A DNA stretch of 44,498 nucleotides from Alphaproteobacteria bacterium (GCA_024402765.1 JAKSTC010000008.1:1-44498), one strand, 5' to 3'. Counted from the stretch's first letter, positions 23,154 through 32,859 are shown. A program made the numbers and translations. The notes: generated by a model from the letters alone, not told the origin.

Positions 23154-23807
23154 TTATCCCTTAAAATCCATTGCGACGATAAACATTTCTACGGAATCTT
23201 TGCGTGATGCAGGTGGTTTAACATAATGCACAGACGAAAAATGTTGCTTTATCACCCTGACCAAATCATTTGTTGTTCCGCCCGTAAAAGATTTCGCAAC
23301 AAATGTTCCGCCAACCTTTAACGCGCGCAATGCAAAGTCCAGCGCATATTCCAATAACACCATTTGACGCAAATGGTCGGTCTTTTTATGGCCAACCGTA
23401 TTTGGCGCCATATCAGAAACAACAACATCAACATTACCGTTGCCCAATTCGGGTAAATGCAACTGATTTTCCAACCATTGTAGCGCTTCATCCGATGTAA
23501 AATCGCCCTGGTAAAAAGTAACGCCGGGAATATCTTGAATTTCCAACAAATCCATCGCAAATATTTTTGTTTTTGGATATGTACGCGCAATATACTGGGA
23601 CCACGACCCTGGTGCAGCACCCAAATCAACGACAACTTGATTATTTTTCAGAAACTTGAACTGCTCATTCATCTCTATCAATTTATATGCGGCACGCGCA
23701 CGATAACCGTCCCGATGTGCGCGCGCAACATACGGATCAGATGCCTGGCGTTGAATCCATTGGGCAGATGATTTATGTGCAGCAATTTTTTTGTTCAGGA
23801 TTTTCAT
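23154..23807 (-). CDS. rlmE: 23S rRNA (uridine2552-2'-O)-methyltransferase RlmE
   Basis: This 217-residue RrmJ/FtsJ family enzyme methylates U2552 in the A-loop of 23S rRNA. Visible are RAAYKLIEMNEQF (with the catalytic Lys), VVDLGAAPGSWSQYIA (SAM motif I), VDVVVSDMAPNTVG (catalytic Asp) and the FVAKSF segment (catalytic Lys). The C-terminal SRKDSVEMFIVAMDFKG is typical. No binding site is obvious before ATG 23807. It is the last gene of the dusB-to-rlmE minus-strand run, 23 bp after the SRP M-domain gene. Confidence 0.96.
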   Translation of the reverse strand: MKILNKKIAAHKSSAQWIQRQASDPYVARAHRDGYRARAAYKLIEMNEQFKFLKNNQVVVDLGAAPGSWSQYIARTYPKTKIFAMDLLEIQDIPGVTFYQGDFTSDEALQWLENQLHLPELGNGNVDVVVSDMAPNTVGHKKTDHLRQMVLLEYALDFALRALKVGGTFVAKSFTGGTTNDLVRVIKQHFSSVHYVKPPASRKDSVEMFIVAMDFKG

Positions 23808-23830
23808 AAAATTTAGTTTTTCAACAATTT

Positions 23831-24319
23831 TTAATTTTGCCCACTCGGTGCATTTTTCATACGTTCCATAACCGCTTCCATTCCACCCATTTTTTGAATA
23901 GCAGCCATTTGTTGTTTCATTTTCTGATATTGTTTTATCATATGTTCAACATCACGAACGGTACAACCCGCAATTTCAGCAATACGTGTTTTTGCATTAG
24001 CAAATATTTTTTCGGGTTCCATCCTTTCCGCAGGTGTCATTGCCTCTAAGATTTTGATTTGGGCATCAACACTGCCGTCTTTAATCTTTTCTTTCATTGC
24101 ATTAACAGCACCCGCCATACCTGGCATCATTTTCAGCAGACCACTAAAATTGCTCATTTTTTTAATTTGTTTTAGTTGCGTCAACATATCGTTCATATCA
24201 AATTGACCCGACATCATACGTTGCGCAGTTTCCTTTATCCCCGATGGAATTTTTTCCGTATCCATTGATTCTGGGGCGGTTTGTGATTCAACATTTTTCT
24301 TTTTACCAAAGCCAAACAT
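23831..24319 (-). CDS. Stand-alone SRP54 M-domain protein
   Basis: This 162-residue protein matches only the C-terminal M domain of the signal recognition particle GTPase Ffh: GQFDMNDMLTQLKQIKKM, LLKMMPGMAGAVNAMKEK, the ILEAMTPAERMEPE helix and RIAEIAGCTVRDVEHMIKQY, then a Met/Gln-rich tail. A short MFGFGKKK start and a linker replace the N and G domains, so there is no GTPase. The RNA-contact loop, GSG in Ffh, reads IAG here, so 4.5S RNA binding may be changed. It could be a split or accessory SRP part, or a degenerate duplicate. A full ffh elsewhere is expected. It lies 16 bp after uvrA; AAAAAAGGAGA gives a strong start. Confidence 0.8.
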   Translation of the reverse strand: MFGFGKKKNVESQTAPESMDTEKIPSGIKETAQRMMSGQFDMNDMLTQLKQIKKMSNFSGLLKMMPGMAGAVNAMKEKIKDGSVDAQIKILEAMTPAERMEPEKIFANAKTRIAEIAGCTVRDVEHMIKQYQKMKQQMAAIQKMGGMEAVMERMKNAPSGQN

Positions 24320-24335
24320 ATCGTCTCCTTTTTTG

Positions 24336-27197
24336 TTATTTATGAATATTAGCCTTAATTTTACGATTGTCCAGATACTTTTTCAAATATTTACCCGTCA
24401 AAGATTCTGGAACAGCGGCAACCTGTTCGGGGGTACCTGTGGCAATTATACGACCGCCGCCCGCCCCACCAACAGGGCCCAAATCAATAACCCAATCTGC
24501 GGTTTTAATTACTTCCAGGTTATGTTCAATAACTATCACAGTATTTCCCTGCTCTACTAATTCATGTAAAACCGACAGTAATTGCCTAATGTCTTCGAAA
24601 TGCAGACCCGTTGTCGGTTCGTCCAAGATATAAATCGTTTTACCTGTGCTGCATGCACTTAATTCCTTGGACAATTTTATACGCTGGGCTTCGCCACCAG
24701 ATAAGTCAAGCGAACTTTGACCTAATTTGATATAGCCCAAACCAACGCGTTTCAACAATTCCAGTTTCCTAACAATTTTTGGAACATTAACGAATAATCG
24801 CGCGGCTTCTTCGACCGTCATATCCAACACATCTGCGATTGATTTGCCTTTATACTTTACCGCCAAAGTTTCAGAATTATAACGCGCGCCATGGCATTTA
24901 TCACATTCCACATAAACATCCGCCAAGAAATTCATTTCTATCTTTATCTGGCCATCACCCTGACATGCTTCGCACCGTCCACCCTTGACATTAAATGAAA
25001 AACGACCGGGGGTATAACCACGCGCCTTGGATTCTGGCAATTCCGCAAAGAAATCACGAATATCAGAAAACACACCTGTATATGTTGCGGGGTTACTGCG
25101 TGGACTACGTCCAATCGGCGATTGGTCAATATCAACCACTTTGTCTACATTTTCCATACCACGAATTCTGTCGTATTTCGCAACATCTATCTTGGAATTA
25201 TACAACGCACGCATCAACGCAGGATACAGTGTCCCCAACAACAATGTTGATTTGCCCGAACCTGATACACCCGTCAGCGCGATAAATTTTCCCAATGGGA
25301 ATTCAACATCTATATTCTTAAGGTTATTGCCAGACGCACCAAAAACAGATATAGATTGTCCGTTACCCTTTCTGCGTGTTGTCGGCACAGCAATTGTGCG
25401 TTTACCAGACAAATATTGTCCTGTCAAAGAATCAGGATTATTTATCACTTCTTTTGGTGTTCCGGCGGCAACAATACTTCCGCCATTTATGCCCGCGCCA
25501 CGACCAATATCAACCAAATAATCTGCGGTTCGCATAGCATCTTCGTCATGTTCAACAACAATAACCGTATTATCTTTATCACGCAGAGATTTTAAAGTGT
25601 CCAACAATTTATCATTATCACTTTGGTGCAAACCAATCGACGGTTCGTCCAAAACATACAACACACCTGATAGCCCACTGCCGATTTGTGATGCCAAACG
25701 AATACGTTGTGATTCGCCACCAGACAAAGTCCCCGCCATACGCGACAATGTCAAATACCCCAAACCAACATTTTGCAAGAACATCAATCTATCTGTAATT
25801 TCACGTAATATTATACGGGCAATATCATTTTCTTTTTGTGACAGATGATTTGGCAAATCGTAAAACCAATTCAAAGAATCAGATACCGCCATATCACAGA
25901 CATCAATTATATCCATACCATTAATTTTCACGCACAATGCCTGGATATTCAAACGTTTACCATGGCACATTGGACAAATCTTTTCCGATTGATATTTTGC
26001 ATATTCATTGCGCATTATTTCAGAATCTGTTTCACGCAAACGGCGTTCAATGTTGGGTATTACCCCTTCGAACGGTTTTTCATAAACAAAGCCATTCCAA
26101 TTTATTTTCATTGGTTCATCGCCACTGCCATACAAGACCAAATCTTTCTGTTCCTGGGTCAACGAATGCCATGGTTTTGACAAAGGCAATTTATACTTTT
26201 TGTGTAACGCATCCAACAGATGTTCAAACTGGCTTAACATTCCGCCACGCGACCACGGCGCTATTGCGCCATCCAATATAGACTTTGATGGGTCCGGCAC
26301 AACCAAATCAGGTGAAATATTTAACTGAACACCCAAACCATCGCATGTTGGGCACGCCCCCAATGGCGCATTAAACGAAAACAGACGTGGTTCTATTTTT
26401 GGAACGGTAAAACCACTGACAGGGCAAGCATAATTTTGTGAATATAAAGTATCTTCGTTTGTATCCAAACGACGCACCAACACAGACCCCGGAACCAGGC
26501 GCAAAGAACCCTCAAACGAAGAATACATACGCGACCGAAATTCTTCATTATTTTCAGAATCATCTGGAATTTGCAATCTGTCAATTATGACAAAAATATT
26601 ATGTTTTTTGTTTTTATCCAATGGCGGCACAGATGACAAATCAAACAATTCATTATCGATTATTGCACGTTGAAAACCCTGCTTTATCAAGAAAGCAATT
26701 TCCTTGCGATATTCACCCTTACGTTCACGCACAAGTGGCGCCATGATATATACACGAGTCCCCGCTGGTATTTTCATTGTCCAATCAACCATTTCACCAA
26801 TCGTTTGGGATGTGATTGGCAAACCCGTTACAGGGGAATGAGGTATTCCAACACGCGCCCACAACAGACGCAAATAATCATAAATTTCTGTAACCGTTCC
26901 AACCGTAGAACGCGGATTTTTTGAAGTTGTTTTTTGTTCAATGGAAATTGCAGGCGACAACCCTTCTATGAAATCAACATCTGGTTTTTTCTGCATATCC
27001 AAAAATTGACGTGCATAGCTGGACAGCGATTCGACATAACGACGTTGCCCCTCTGCATAAATAGTATTAAACGCTAACGATGATTTACCCGACCCAGAAA
27101 CGCCAGTAAAAACCACCAACTTGTTTTTAGGCAAGTCAATATCAATATTTTTAAGATTATTTTCGCGTGCACCGCGAATTTTTATAAATCCAGTCAT
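24336..27197 (-). CDS. uvrA: Excinuclease ABC subunit A
   Basis: This 953-residue damage-recognition ATPase of nucleotide-excision repair has a first ABC module with [12 protein letters not shown], then the signature [10 protein letters not shown]. The second module has [11 protein letters not shown], a complete zinc finger ([16 protein letters not shown]... CDKCHGAR) and [15 protein letters not shown]. The first zinc finger reads CPVSGF, with Ser for the second Cys, as is usual in Alphaproteobacteria. No binding site precedes ATG 27197. A TTGTAA/TATATA pair ends 7 nt before it, so it may also be transcribed alone and leaderless. No clear LexA box was found. Confidence 0.98.
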   Translation of the reverse strand: MTGFIKIRGARENNLKNIDIDLPKNKLVVFTGVSGSGKSSLAFNTIYAEGQRRYVESLSSYARQFLDMQKKPDVDFIEGLSPAISIEQKTTSKNPRSTVGTVTEIYDYLRLLWARVGIPHSPVTGLPITSQTIGEMVDWTMKIPAGTRVYIMAPLVRERKGEYRKEIAFLIKQGFQRAIIDNELFDLSSVPPLDKNKKHNIFVIIDRLQIPDDSENNEEFRSRMYSSFEGSLRLVPGSVLVRRLDTNEDTLYSQNYACPVSGFTVPKIEPRLFSFNAPLGACPTCDGLGVQLNISPDLVVPDPSKSILDGAIAPWSRGGMLSQFEHLLDALHKKYKLPLSKPWHSLTQEQKDLVLYGSGDEPMKINWNGFVYEKPFEGVIPNIERRLRETDSEIMRNEYAKYQSEKICPMCHGKRLNIQALCVKINGMDIIDVCDMAVSDSLNWFYDLPNHLSQKENDIARIILREITDRLMFLQNVGLGYLTLSRMAGTLSGGESQRIRLASQIGSGLSGVLYVLDEPSIGLHQSDNDKLLDTLKSLRDKDNTVIVVEHDEDAMRTADYLVDIGRGAGINGGSIVAAGTPKEVINNPDSLTGQYLSGKRTIAVPTTRRKGNGQSISVFGASGNNLKNIDVEFPLGKFIALTGVSGSGKSTLLLGTLYPALMRALYNSKIDVAKYDRIRGMENVDKVVDIDQSPIGRSPRSNPATYTGVFSDIRDFFAELPESKARGYTPGRFSFNVKGGRCEACQGDGQIKIEMNFLADVYVECDKCHGARYNSETLAVKYKGKSIADVLDMTVEEAARLFVNVPKIVRKLELLKRVGLGYIKLGQSSLDLSGGEAQRIKLSKELSACSTGKTIYILDEPTTGLHFEDIRQLLSVLHELVEQGNTVIVIEHNLEVIKTADWVIDLGPVGGAGGGRIIATGTPEQVAAVPESLTGKYLKKYLDNRKIKANIHK

Positions 27198-27204
27198 AGC
27201 AAAT

Positions 27205-27234
27205 TATATATAAGCAAAAAATTGCGTTTTACAA
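27205..27234 (-). promoter_or_regulatory. Possible internal promoter of uvrA
   Basis: TTGTAA (27229-27234), 18 bp, TATATA (27205-27210), then 7 nt to ATG 27197. Confidence 0.4.
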
Positions 27235-27267
27235 TATGCGTTCTCAGAAAATTAAGTATATATAAAA

Positions 27268-28119
27268 TTATTTGTCTGCAGATTTAATCAGATTCTTTGG
27301 TAATAAGGAAATATCCGACTTTGCGACATGCCCTTTTGCAATCTTGGGCGCCAATTTACCATTCACCCAAACATCTATACCACCTGCATTACCAAATTTA
27401 GCTTTGTAATTTCCGCTTGGCACAAAATACACATCACCTGCGACCAAAGAACGCCCAAAAACAACACGACCACGAGAATCTTCAACTGCGACATAAGAAT
27501 CTTCTATGGCCTGCAAGACAACCTCTGCTTTATCACGATTCTCTGCCCCAAAATATTCACGCACAGGAATATTATAATTTAAGTCTACTACAGTATCCGT
27601 AACTTCTACAGGTTCCTGTGGAATTGTATTATCTGCCCTTCCACCAAAAACTAGAATCAAAACCACAGAAGCAACTATCAAAGCCCCAAAACCAATAGCA
27701 AACCATTTCCAATGTTTTTTTACAAATGACCATACCTGTTTTGAAAACAGCAACACTGATTGCCACACAGATTTAATAGAAGTATGTTTAGTTGTTCCAT
27801 CAGGGATAATTTCTCCTGGTGCAACTGATATTTCTGATTTAACAACACCCATTTCTGTTTTAATTTTTTCAATAAGCTCTGTAGGATCCAGTCCTAATTC
27901 TATGGCATAGTTACGTGCAAAACCCAACACATACACCAATTCAGGAATAAAAGCGTAATTACCATCCTCTAAGGCTTGCAAAAACTCTTCACGAATACAC
28001 AACTGTTTTGCTATTGTGGAAATTTCGCGTTTTCTACGCCCAGTAGTACGTGCATCGCGCAACATTTCACCTGCTGTAAGAATTGATTTATTTGTAATAT
28101 TTTCTGTTACTTCGTCCAT
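27268..28119 (-). CDS. RodZ-like protein: HTH, membrane anchor, DUF4115 domain
   Basis: I start at ATG 28119, with GAGG 9 nt upstream; a longer frame to 28149 lacks a site. The 283 residues contain an N-terminal RodZ-type helix-turn-helix (about 15-85: AGEMLRDARTTGRRKREIST, then YVLGFARNYAIELGLDP). A linker, one membrane helix (about 150-172) and a C-terminal beta domain follow (VVLQAIEDSYVAVEDSRGR, GDVYFVPSGNYKAKFGNAGG). RodZ binds MreB under the membrane and supports rod shape. It lies between dusB and uvrA, 43 bp after dusB. Confidence 0.88.
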   Translation of the reverse strand: MDEVTENITNKSILTAGEMLRDARTTGRRKREISTIAKQLCIREEFLQALEDGNYAFIPELVYVLGFARNYAIELGLDPTELIEKIKTEMGVVKSEISVAPGEIIPDGTTKHTSIKSVWQSVLLFSKQVWSFVKKHWKWFAIGFGALIVASVVLILVFGGRADNTIPQEPVEVTDTVVDLNYNIPVREYFGAENRDKAEVVLQAIEDSYVAVEDSRGRVVFGRSLVAGDVYFVPSGNYKAKFGNAGGIDVWVNGKLAPKIAKGHVAKSDISLLPKNLIKSADK

Positions 28120-28162
28120 TTTATCCTCGACAATACTTGTTTCTATCATAAAACTATATATT

Positions 28163-29077
28163 TCAAACGCAACCCCAAAATTCAGATATTGCCAATTTTA
28201 ATTCTGATTCTGTTGTAATAGAATTTATTTTTACCCGAAATTCCCCAGAATTTGGCATTCCAGAGCTATACCACGCCACATGTTTACGAAACATAGGGAC
28301 ACCCACCTTTTCGCCATAATATTCCAAGACGAATTCTAAATGCTGTAAAACCATTTTTTCAATATTACGGTTATATTTTTCTGGGGATAACAAATCGTCA
28401 AAAATCCATGGTTGTCCAAGCATTCCACGCCCAATCATCGCACCAGAATAACCCAATGTTTGAACCCGTTCTATATCATTTTTTGTCCGAATATCACCAT
28501 TTGCAATAATTGGCAACGGGCAATCATGAACATCAGGCAATTCGGCATTTCCTAAATACCCTTGGGCACGTGTCCGCCCATGCAAAGCAACCCATGACAC
28601 ACCTGAATTATAAGCGATATTAACCAGATCACGCCAATCCTTGCTATCACTATCCCAACCAAGACGTGTTTTTATAGATACCGGTATGTCAACAGCCTCA
28701 ACAACTGCAGTCATTATTTTTCCAGCCAACACATGGTCTCGCATTAAATATGCACCCGCCCCAGAACGTGTTGCCACCTTTGGTACAGGGCACCCCATAT
28801 TTATATCAATCCATTTAGCGCCTTGGTCTTGTAATATTTTGGCAGCCGTTCCCATAAGTTCGGGTACAGCACCGAATATTTGCGCCCCTATATCACCCTC
28901 ATCATCATAAGAATCAAAATTACGCGGACAATTTTTATGCTGTTCTACCAAAGAATGACAAGATATCATTTCTGTAATCAATCGAACATCTGGCGAAAAC
29001 ATACGAACCATTTTACGAAATGGTTTATCGGTTATTCCTGCCAATGGTGCAGCAAAAAGTTGATTATTAGCAAACAT
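28163..29077 (-). CDS. dusB: tRNA-dihydrouridine synthase
   Basis: This 304-residue FMN-dependent TIM-barrel enzyme reduces uridines in tRNA. It has APLAGITDKPFRKMV, then INMGCPVPKVATRSGAGAYL with the catalytic Cys, KTRLGWD, LHGRTRAQGY, ANGDI and GAMIGRGMLGQPWIF. It is slightly shorter than usual at the C-terminus. ATG 29077 has no binding site. TTGATT (29108-29113), 17 bp, CATTAT (29085-29090) ends 7 nt before it, so the mRNA is probably leaderless. It heads the dusB-rodZ-uvrA-SRP M-rlmE run. Confidence 0.95.
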   Translation of the reverse strand: MFANNQLFAAPLAGITDKPFRKMVRMFSPDVRLITEMISCHSLVEQHKNCPRNFDSYDDEGDIGAQIFGAVPELMGTAAKILQDQGAKWIDINMGCPVPKVATRSGAGAYLMRDHVLAGKIMTAVVEAVDIPVSIKTRLGWDSDSKDWRDLVNIAYNSGVSWVALHGRTRAQGYLGNAELPDVHDCPLPIIANGDIRTKNDIERVQTLGYSGAMIGRGMLGQPWIFDDLLSPEKYNRNIEKMVLQHLEFVLEYYGEKVGVPMFRKHVAWYSSGMPNSGEFRVKINSITTESELKLAISEFWGCV

Positions 29078-29113
29078 TTATGATATAATGACACACATGA
29101 GGGAAAAAATCAA
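29060..29113. promoter_or_regulatory. Overlapping divergent promoters of dusB and the ftsB-like gene
   Basis: Plus: TTGATT (29060-29065), 18 bp, TATAAT (29084-29089, extended to ATGATATAAT), 7 nt, ATG 29097. Minus: TTGATT (29108-29113), 17 bp, CATTAT (29085-29090), 7 nt, ATG 29077. The -10 boxes overlap by 5 bp. Confidence 0.7.
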
Positions 29114-29423
29114 AAATTTCTTTACATTTATCGGTCGTGCATGGAAAGCAGGTTTTCGTGGTGGCATTGGTATTGCGATGCTTATCTTTGCACTCTTTTT
29201 ATTCTTTCGCATATTTAGTGGTGAAACAACAATTCAGAGTTTTGTAATGAATTTATGGCATATCAACCAAGAACAAACACAATTAACACAATTACAACAA
29301 GAGTTAAAAGAGCTGGAACACCATAATAACCTGTTACAAAATTACAGCCCTGATTACATTCAAGAAATCGGGCTGTCTGTGTTAAATATTGGCGATTCTA
29401 AAACACGTATTTTGCGTTTTTAA
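29097..29423 (+). CDS. FtsB/DivIC-like division protein
   Basis: This 108-residue bitopic protein has a basic cytoplasmic start, a membrane helix (GIAMLIFALFLFFRIF) and a periplasmic coiled coil (QEQTQLTQLQQELKELEHHN). A short globular end contains SPDYIQEIGLSVLNIG, matching the DivIC/FtsB septum-initiator layout. I start at ATG 29097, 7 nt after the -10 box. ATG 29088 would overlap the -10 box itself, so it cannot be translated from this promoter. The stop overlaps convergent tspO by 4 bp. Confidence 0.8.
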   Translation: MREKIKNFFTFIGRAWKAGFRGGIGIAMLIFALFLFFRIFSGETTIQSFVMNLWHINQEQTQLTQLQQELKELEHHNNLLQNYSPDYIQEIGLSVLNIGDSKTRILRF

Positions 29424-29893
29424 TTCCACAAAAATATCGTTCCGTTCAGGTATAGTGCAAATATCAACCATAGCACATAGGGTATAATCAGTATGCCTGC
29501 TGCTTTGTTGATTCTGAGAAAACTGACCAGCATCCATACAGAAACACCGATTAAACCCAACAAAACAAACAGCGCAAGCAAAGGCATCTGTAACCCAAAG
29601 AACAGGTATGACCATAGCGCATTCAGGCCCATCTGAATTGCGAACAACCAATATGAACTTCTTTTTTCACATGTTGATTTTTTGTTTTGCATAATCAAGA
29701 ACAAGGCAACACCCAAAATCGCATACAATATTGTCCATGCAACACCAAACACCCAACCGTCCGGGGTCAGCACAGATTTATTCAGCGCATTAAACCACAA
29801 ATCAGAACCACCAGATGGTGTAAAGAACCGTCCAATAATTCCCGGGATAAACGATATTACCATTGCCAATACAAATTTAAAAAATGTTTTCAT
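29420..29893 (-). CDS. tspO: TspO/MBR family membrane protein
   Basis: This 157-residue protein has five membrane helices. The family motifs are present: a Trp-rich first half (SDLWFNALNKSVLTPDGWVFGVAWTILY), then WLFAIQMGLNALWSYLFFG and the C-terminal PYVLWLIFALYLNGTIFLWN. TspO proteins bind porphyrins and cholesterol-like ligands and tie to stress or tetrapyrrole handling. Its substrate here is not deducible. A very strong AAGGAGG precedes ATG 29893. It stands alone between convergent neighbours. Confidence 0.95.
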   Translation of the reverse strand: MKTFFKFVLAMVISFIPGIIGRFFTPSGGSDLWFNALNKSVLTPDGWVFGVAWTILYAILGVALFLIMQNKKSTCEKRSSYWLFAIQMGLNALWSYLFFGLQMPLLALFVLLGLIGVSVWMLVSFLRINKAAGILIIPYVLWLIFALYLNGTIFLWN

Positions 29894-29975
29894 TTCAAGA
29901 ACCTCCTTTTTTGGTTACATCACAATATTACCATTTAGGCAAATTGTTACCAATAGGAGGCTATTCATAACAAAA

Positions 29976-31229
29976 CTACATCTGTATAAATAACTTGGGA
30001 TTATCCGCCAATTTTTCCAATTGAGTATCCAAATTTTTGCGATACTCTAGGAATTTTTGCTTATCTTCCTTACCTAAATTACCAATCGCAGGCAATTTAA
30101 CCGTTAAAGGATTTACATGTTTCCCATCCTTGATAATTTCATAATGTAAATGTGGTCCTGTTGACAAACCTGTTGACCCAACATAGCCAATTGTTTGTCC
30201 CTGTTTTACCGCGGTTCCAACATTTACACCTTTGGCAAACTTGGACATATGGGCATACAATGTTTCATATGAACCGTTATGACGAATTTTTACATAATTT
30301 CCATGACCATTATTATATCCGCGAGCGACCACACGCCCCGCCCCCGCAGCAGGAATTGGTGTCCCAGTTGATGCACGAAAATCAACCCCCTTATGTGCGC
30401 GGGTAAATCCCAATACAGGATGCTTACGCTTATTAGAAAAACTACTGGTCACACGTGCATTATTAATAGGCGTTCTTTTTAATGATTTTATTGCACCGTT
30501 TCCATTTTCATCGTAATAACCTATTGTGCCATCTGCCTTTTTGAACCGATACATTTTGACATTTCCACGCAATGCATCAAAAGAAACAGCCAGCACACGA
30601 CCGTTTTCAACCTTTTCACCATTAGCAAAATTTTCTTCGTACAACACAGAAAACTTTTGACCAGCACGTACATCACGTTCAAAGTCCATTTCAAACGCCA
30701 ATAAATCATAGACATTTGCCAACACGCCCTCTGGAATACCGGCACGAATACCCGCCAAATAAAAACTGTCGCCATCTTGTATTTCACCGGATTTATAAAC
30801 GCCATGTACATCGGGGATTATATCTACAGTGTTGCACTTCCAATCACCAGTATCACTACAGGTAACCTCTACCTTGCGCCATGGCGATGGAATAAATACT
30901 ACCTTATCTACAGGTGCGCCATCATTTTGGCGAACAAATTCAATTTTATCTTTATCTGCACGTATAGTTGTAATTCCAGCATCTGTTTTTAATGCAGAAA
31001 CAATTGCTGTAACATCAGCCCCCTTTAATCCCTGATTTGACAACAACCCCGATAAAGTATCACCAGACGCGACAACAACCGCAGTTTTACATTCATTGTT
31101 TAAAACATCATGGGAAACCGATGAATATCTAAACAAAACAACACAGGCAACCACAGATAATACAATCGCGATTCCCATTACAATCTTAATAAAATTATTT
31201 GAACACAGAATATCTTTTGCTTTTTTCAT
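29976..31229 (-). CDS. M23 peptidoglycan DD-endopeptidase, MepM-like
   Basis: I start at ATG 31229, seven nt after a TATAAT box; the longer frame to 31265 overlaps prmC and the promoter. The 417 residues comprise a membrane anchor (about 15-35), a LysM/OapA-like region (VVASGDTLSGLLSNQGLKG), a middle domain and a C-terminal LytM peptidase. Its zinc residues appear in AHKGVDF (HxxxD), YAHMS and GPHLHYE (HxH). The enzyme cleaves peptide cross-links to allow wall growth. It is divergent from prmC, with start codons 22 bp apart. Confidence 0.92.
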   Translation of the reverse strand: MKKAKDILCSNNFIKIVMGIAIVLSVVACVVLFRYSSVSHDVLNNECKTAVVVASGDTLSGLLSNQGLKGADVTAIVSALKTDAGITTIRADKDKIEFVRQNDGAPVDKVVFIPSPWRKVEVTCSDTGDWKCNTVDIIPDVHGVYKSGEIQDGDSFYLAGIRAGIPEGVLANVYDLLAFEMDFERDVRAGQKFSVLYEENFANGEKVENGRVLAVSFDALRGNVKMYRFKKADGTIGYYDENGNGAIKSLKRTPINNARVTSSFSNKRKHPVLGFTRAHKGVDFRASTGTPIPAAGAGRVVARGYNNGHGNYVKIRHNGSYETLYAHMSKFAKGVNVGTAVKQGQTIGYVGSTGLSTGPHLHYEIIKDGKHVNPLTVKLPAIGNLGKEDKQKFLEYRKNLDTQLEKLADNPKLFIQM

Positions 31230-31265
31230 GAGACCGATTATAATATTTCCATGAATATAAATCAA
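31217..31265. promoter_or_regulatory. Overlapping divergent promoters of the M23 peptidase gene and prmC
   Basis: Plus: TTGCTT (31217-31222), 16 bp, TATAAT (31239-31244), 6 nt, ATG 31251. Minus: TTGATT (31260-31265), 17 bp, TATAAT (31237-31242), 7 nt, ATG 31229. The palindrome ATTATAAT (31237-31244) serves as -10 in both directions. Each start codon lies inside the other promoter. Confidence 0.75.
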
Positions 31266-32015
31266 GCATTTGAAATTTTAGCTCTCACATCCGACAGTCA
31301 TACTGCCCGCATTATCACAGAAAACAGGCAAAAAATTTCGATTATTGAACTATTAAAAATAAAGTATTTACTAAAACACAATGTACCTGTTGCAAAAATA
31401 ATTCATAAAAAATGGTTCTATGATTTACCGTTTTATACAAATTATAACACACTTGATCCACGTCCAGATACCGAAACACTTATCGAAGCGGTATTATCAG
31501 ACAAACCGATGCACCCAACAATTCTCGATTTGGGGACAGGCACAGGTTGTATAATATGTTCTTTGGTAAAAAACATACCTGGTGCTAATGGCACAGCAAT
31601 TGACATATCTATCAAAGCATTACATGTTACAAAGAAAAATATAAGAAAATTAAATTTGGGTAATCGTATTTCTGCCCAACACGGAAATTTTGCCAAATCC
31701 AACTGTGTAAAACAACGTTTTGATATAATTGTATCAAATCCGCCATATATTGCCCATGGCGACAAACGTGTAGACATCGGTGCAAAACACGATCCAGACA
31801 TTGCACTTTATGCAAAAGATAATGGACTTTGGGCATATAAACAAATTGCACAAAACGCAAAGAAGTGGATTAAACCAAACGGTAAAATTTATTTAGAAAT
31901 TGGGTTAGGAATGACATCCAATGTAAAACAAATTTTTACCAAACACGGCTGGTCTTTCGACCGCACTGTTAAAGATTTGTCCGGCAAAACACGGGTTATT
32001 TGTTTTATCGGCTGA
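31251..32015 (+). CDS. prmC: Peptide chain release factor N5-glutamine methyltransferase
   Basis: This 254-residue HemK-family enzyme methylates the GGQ glutamine of RF1 and RF2. It has the helical N-terminal domain with KWFYDLPFYTNYNTLDPRPDTETLIE, SAM motif I LDLGTGTGCII and the catalytic VSNPPYI, then GLWAYKQIAQNA. No binding site is present and the -10 box ends 6 nt before ATG 31251, so it is probably leaderless. Its end overlaps the convergent methyltransferase gene by 11 bp. Confidence 0.95.
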   Translation: MNINQAFEILALTSDSHTARIITENRQKISIIELLKIKYLLKHNVPVAKIIHKKWFYDLPFYTNYNTLDPRPDTETLIEAVLSDKPMHPTILDLGTGTGCIICSLVKNIPGANGTAIDISIKALHVTKKNIRKLNLGNRISAQHGNFAKSNCVKQRFDIIVSNPPYIAHGDKRVDIGAKHDPDIALYAKDNGLWAYKQIAQNAKKWIKPNGKIYLEIGLGMTSNVKQIFTKHGWSFDRTVKDLSGKTRVICFIG

Positions 32016-32859
32016 CAAACAAACTACGTTCATTATGTAAAAAATATTGTTTTTTCAAATTACACATACGTTTATAATAACGCAATGAATTATGTATTAA
32101 TGTTGTCTCTATATCTTTACTATGCTCGACTGTCATACGCAAACGCGCCAACCCCTCAGGAGTAAAAGCGAAACGTTCTGCTCTTTCTGGATTTATTGTA
32201 TACATTATTTCCAAAAAGAAGTTAGAAAAATGTTGATTTATAAAGTCTAATCGATTTACTTGTTCTTTTATTGGCATATGTGGGAAAACGCCCATTGCCG
32301 TAATAGTATTTACATCGTTTTTAAGTGCCATATTTTTAATCTGGGCCCATGTTTTAAATTCAGGGGTCCTACCACCAACCAATTCTGCCGTTTGAATATA
32401 AGCATCCGCAATAGGTTCTTTATCTATTATATAAGCATTTTTTATATTATATTTTGTTTGAAAAGCTGCCGCCATTGGCGAAAATCCACATCCTAAATCA
32501 ACAAATTTTAAATTATTTTGTTCTTTTTGCTTATTTGATAAATAATTTAAAGTTTCCGTATTTCTAATCGCATTATATAATGATTGAACGCCAATATCTG
32601 ATGGGAACATTACACATTTATTAAGAAAACTATCTAACTGATTTTTTGCACGCAACAAAATCTCTGTATGCTTACCACGATATTTTTTAAAACAATCTTT
32701 TTTCAAAACCTCCTGCAGAACCCTATTCCATTGTTTATAATAATCTTTTATTTCTATATCCACAGGTACTAAATATCCAGCATAATATTCAAAAGCAGCG
32801 GGCATAAAAACACTACACAATACCGGTATATCAAATTCTTTAAATTGTCCATTTATCAT
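32005..32859 (-). CDS. SAM-dependent methyltransferase-like protein
   Basis: This is a 284-residue protein from ATG 32859. The longer frame to 32913 is excluded because a good promoter (32882-32910) lies across it. The N-terminal half is helical and Lys/Tyr-rich. The centre has LKFVDLGCGFSPMAAAFQTK, a SAM-binding motif I, followed by AYIIDKEPIADAY, a motif II-like acidic strand. The C-terminal half (INPERAERFAFTPEGLARLR) resembles no family I know; the layout recalls rRNA methyltransferases of the FmrO/Rmt type, but only weakly. Substrate unknown. Confidence 0.7.
   Translation of the reverse strand: MINGQFKEFDIPVLCSVFMPAAFEYYAGYLVPVDIEIKDYYKQWNRVLQEVLKKDCFKKYRGKHTEILLRAKNQLDSFLNKCVMFPSDIGVQSLYNAIRNTETLNYLSNKQKEQNNLKFVDLGCGFSPMAAAFQTKYNIKNAYIIDKEPIADAYIQTAELVGGRTPEFKTWAQIKNMALKNDVNTITAMGVFPHMPIKEQVNRLDFINQHFSNFFLEIMYTINPERAERFAFTPEGLARLRMTVEHSKDIETTLIHNSLRYYKRMCNLKKQYFLHNERSLFVSR

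Noticed and set aside
24336-27197. Ser in place of a zinc-binding Cys (CPVSGF) in UvrA.
   Set aside because: From memory, this variant is normal in alphaproteobacterial UvrA, so it is a lineage marker, not a defect.
27198-27260. GAAC-N7-GTAA upstream of uvrA as a LexA box.
   Set aside because: It fits the alphaproteobacterial GTTC-N7-GTTC pattern in only one half.
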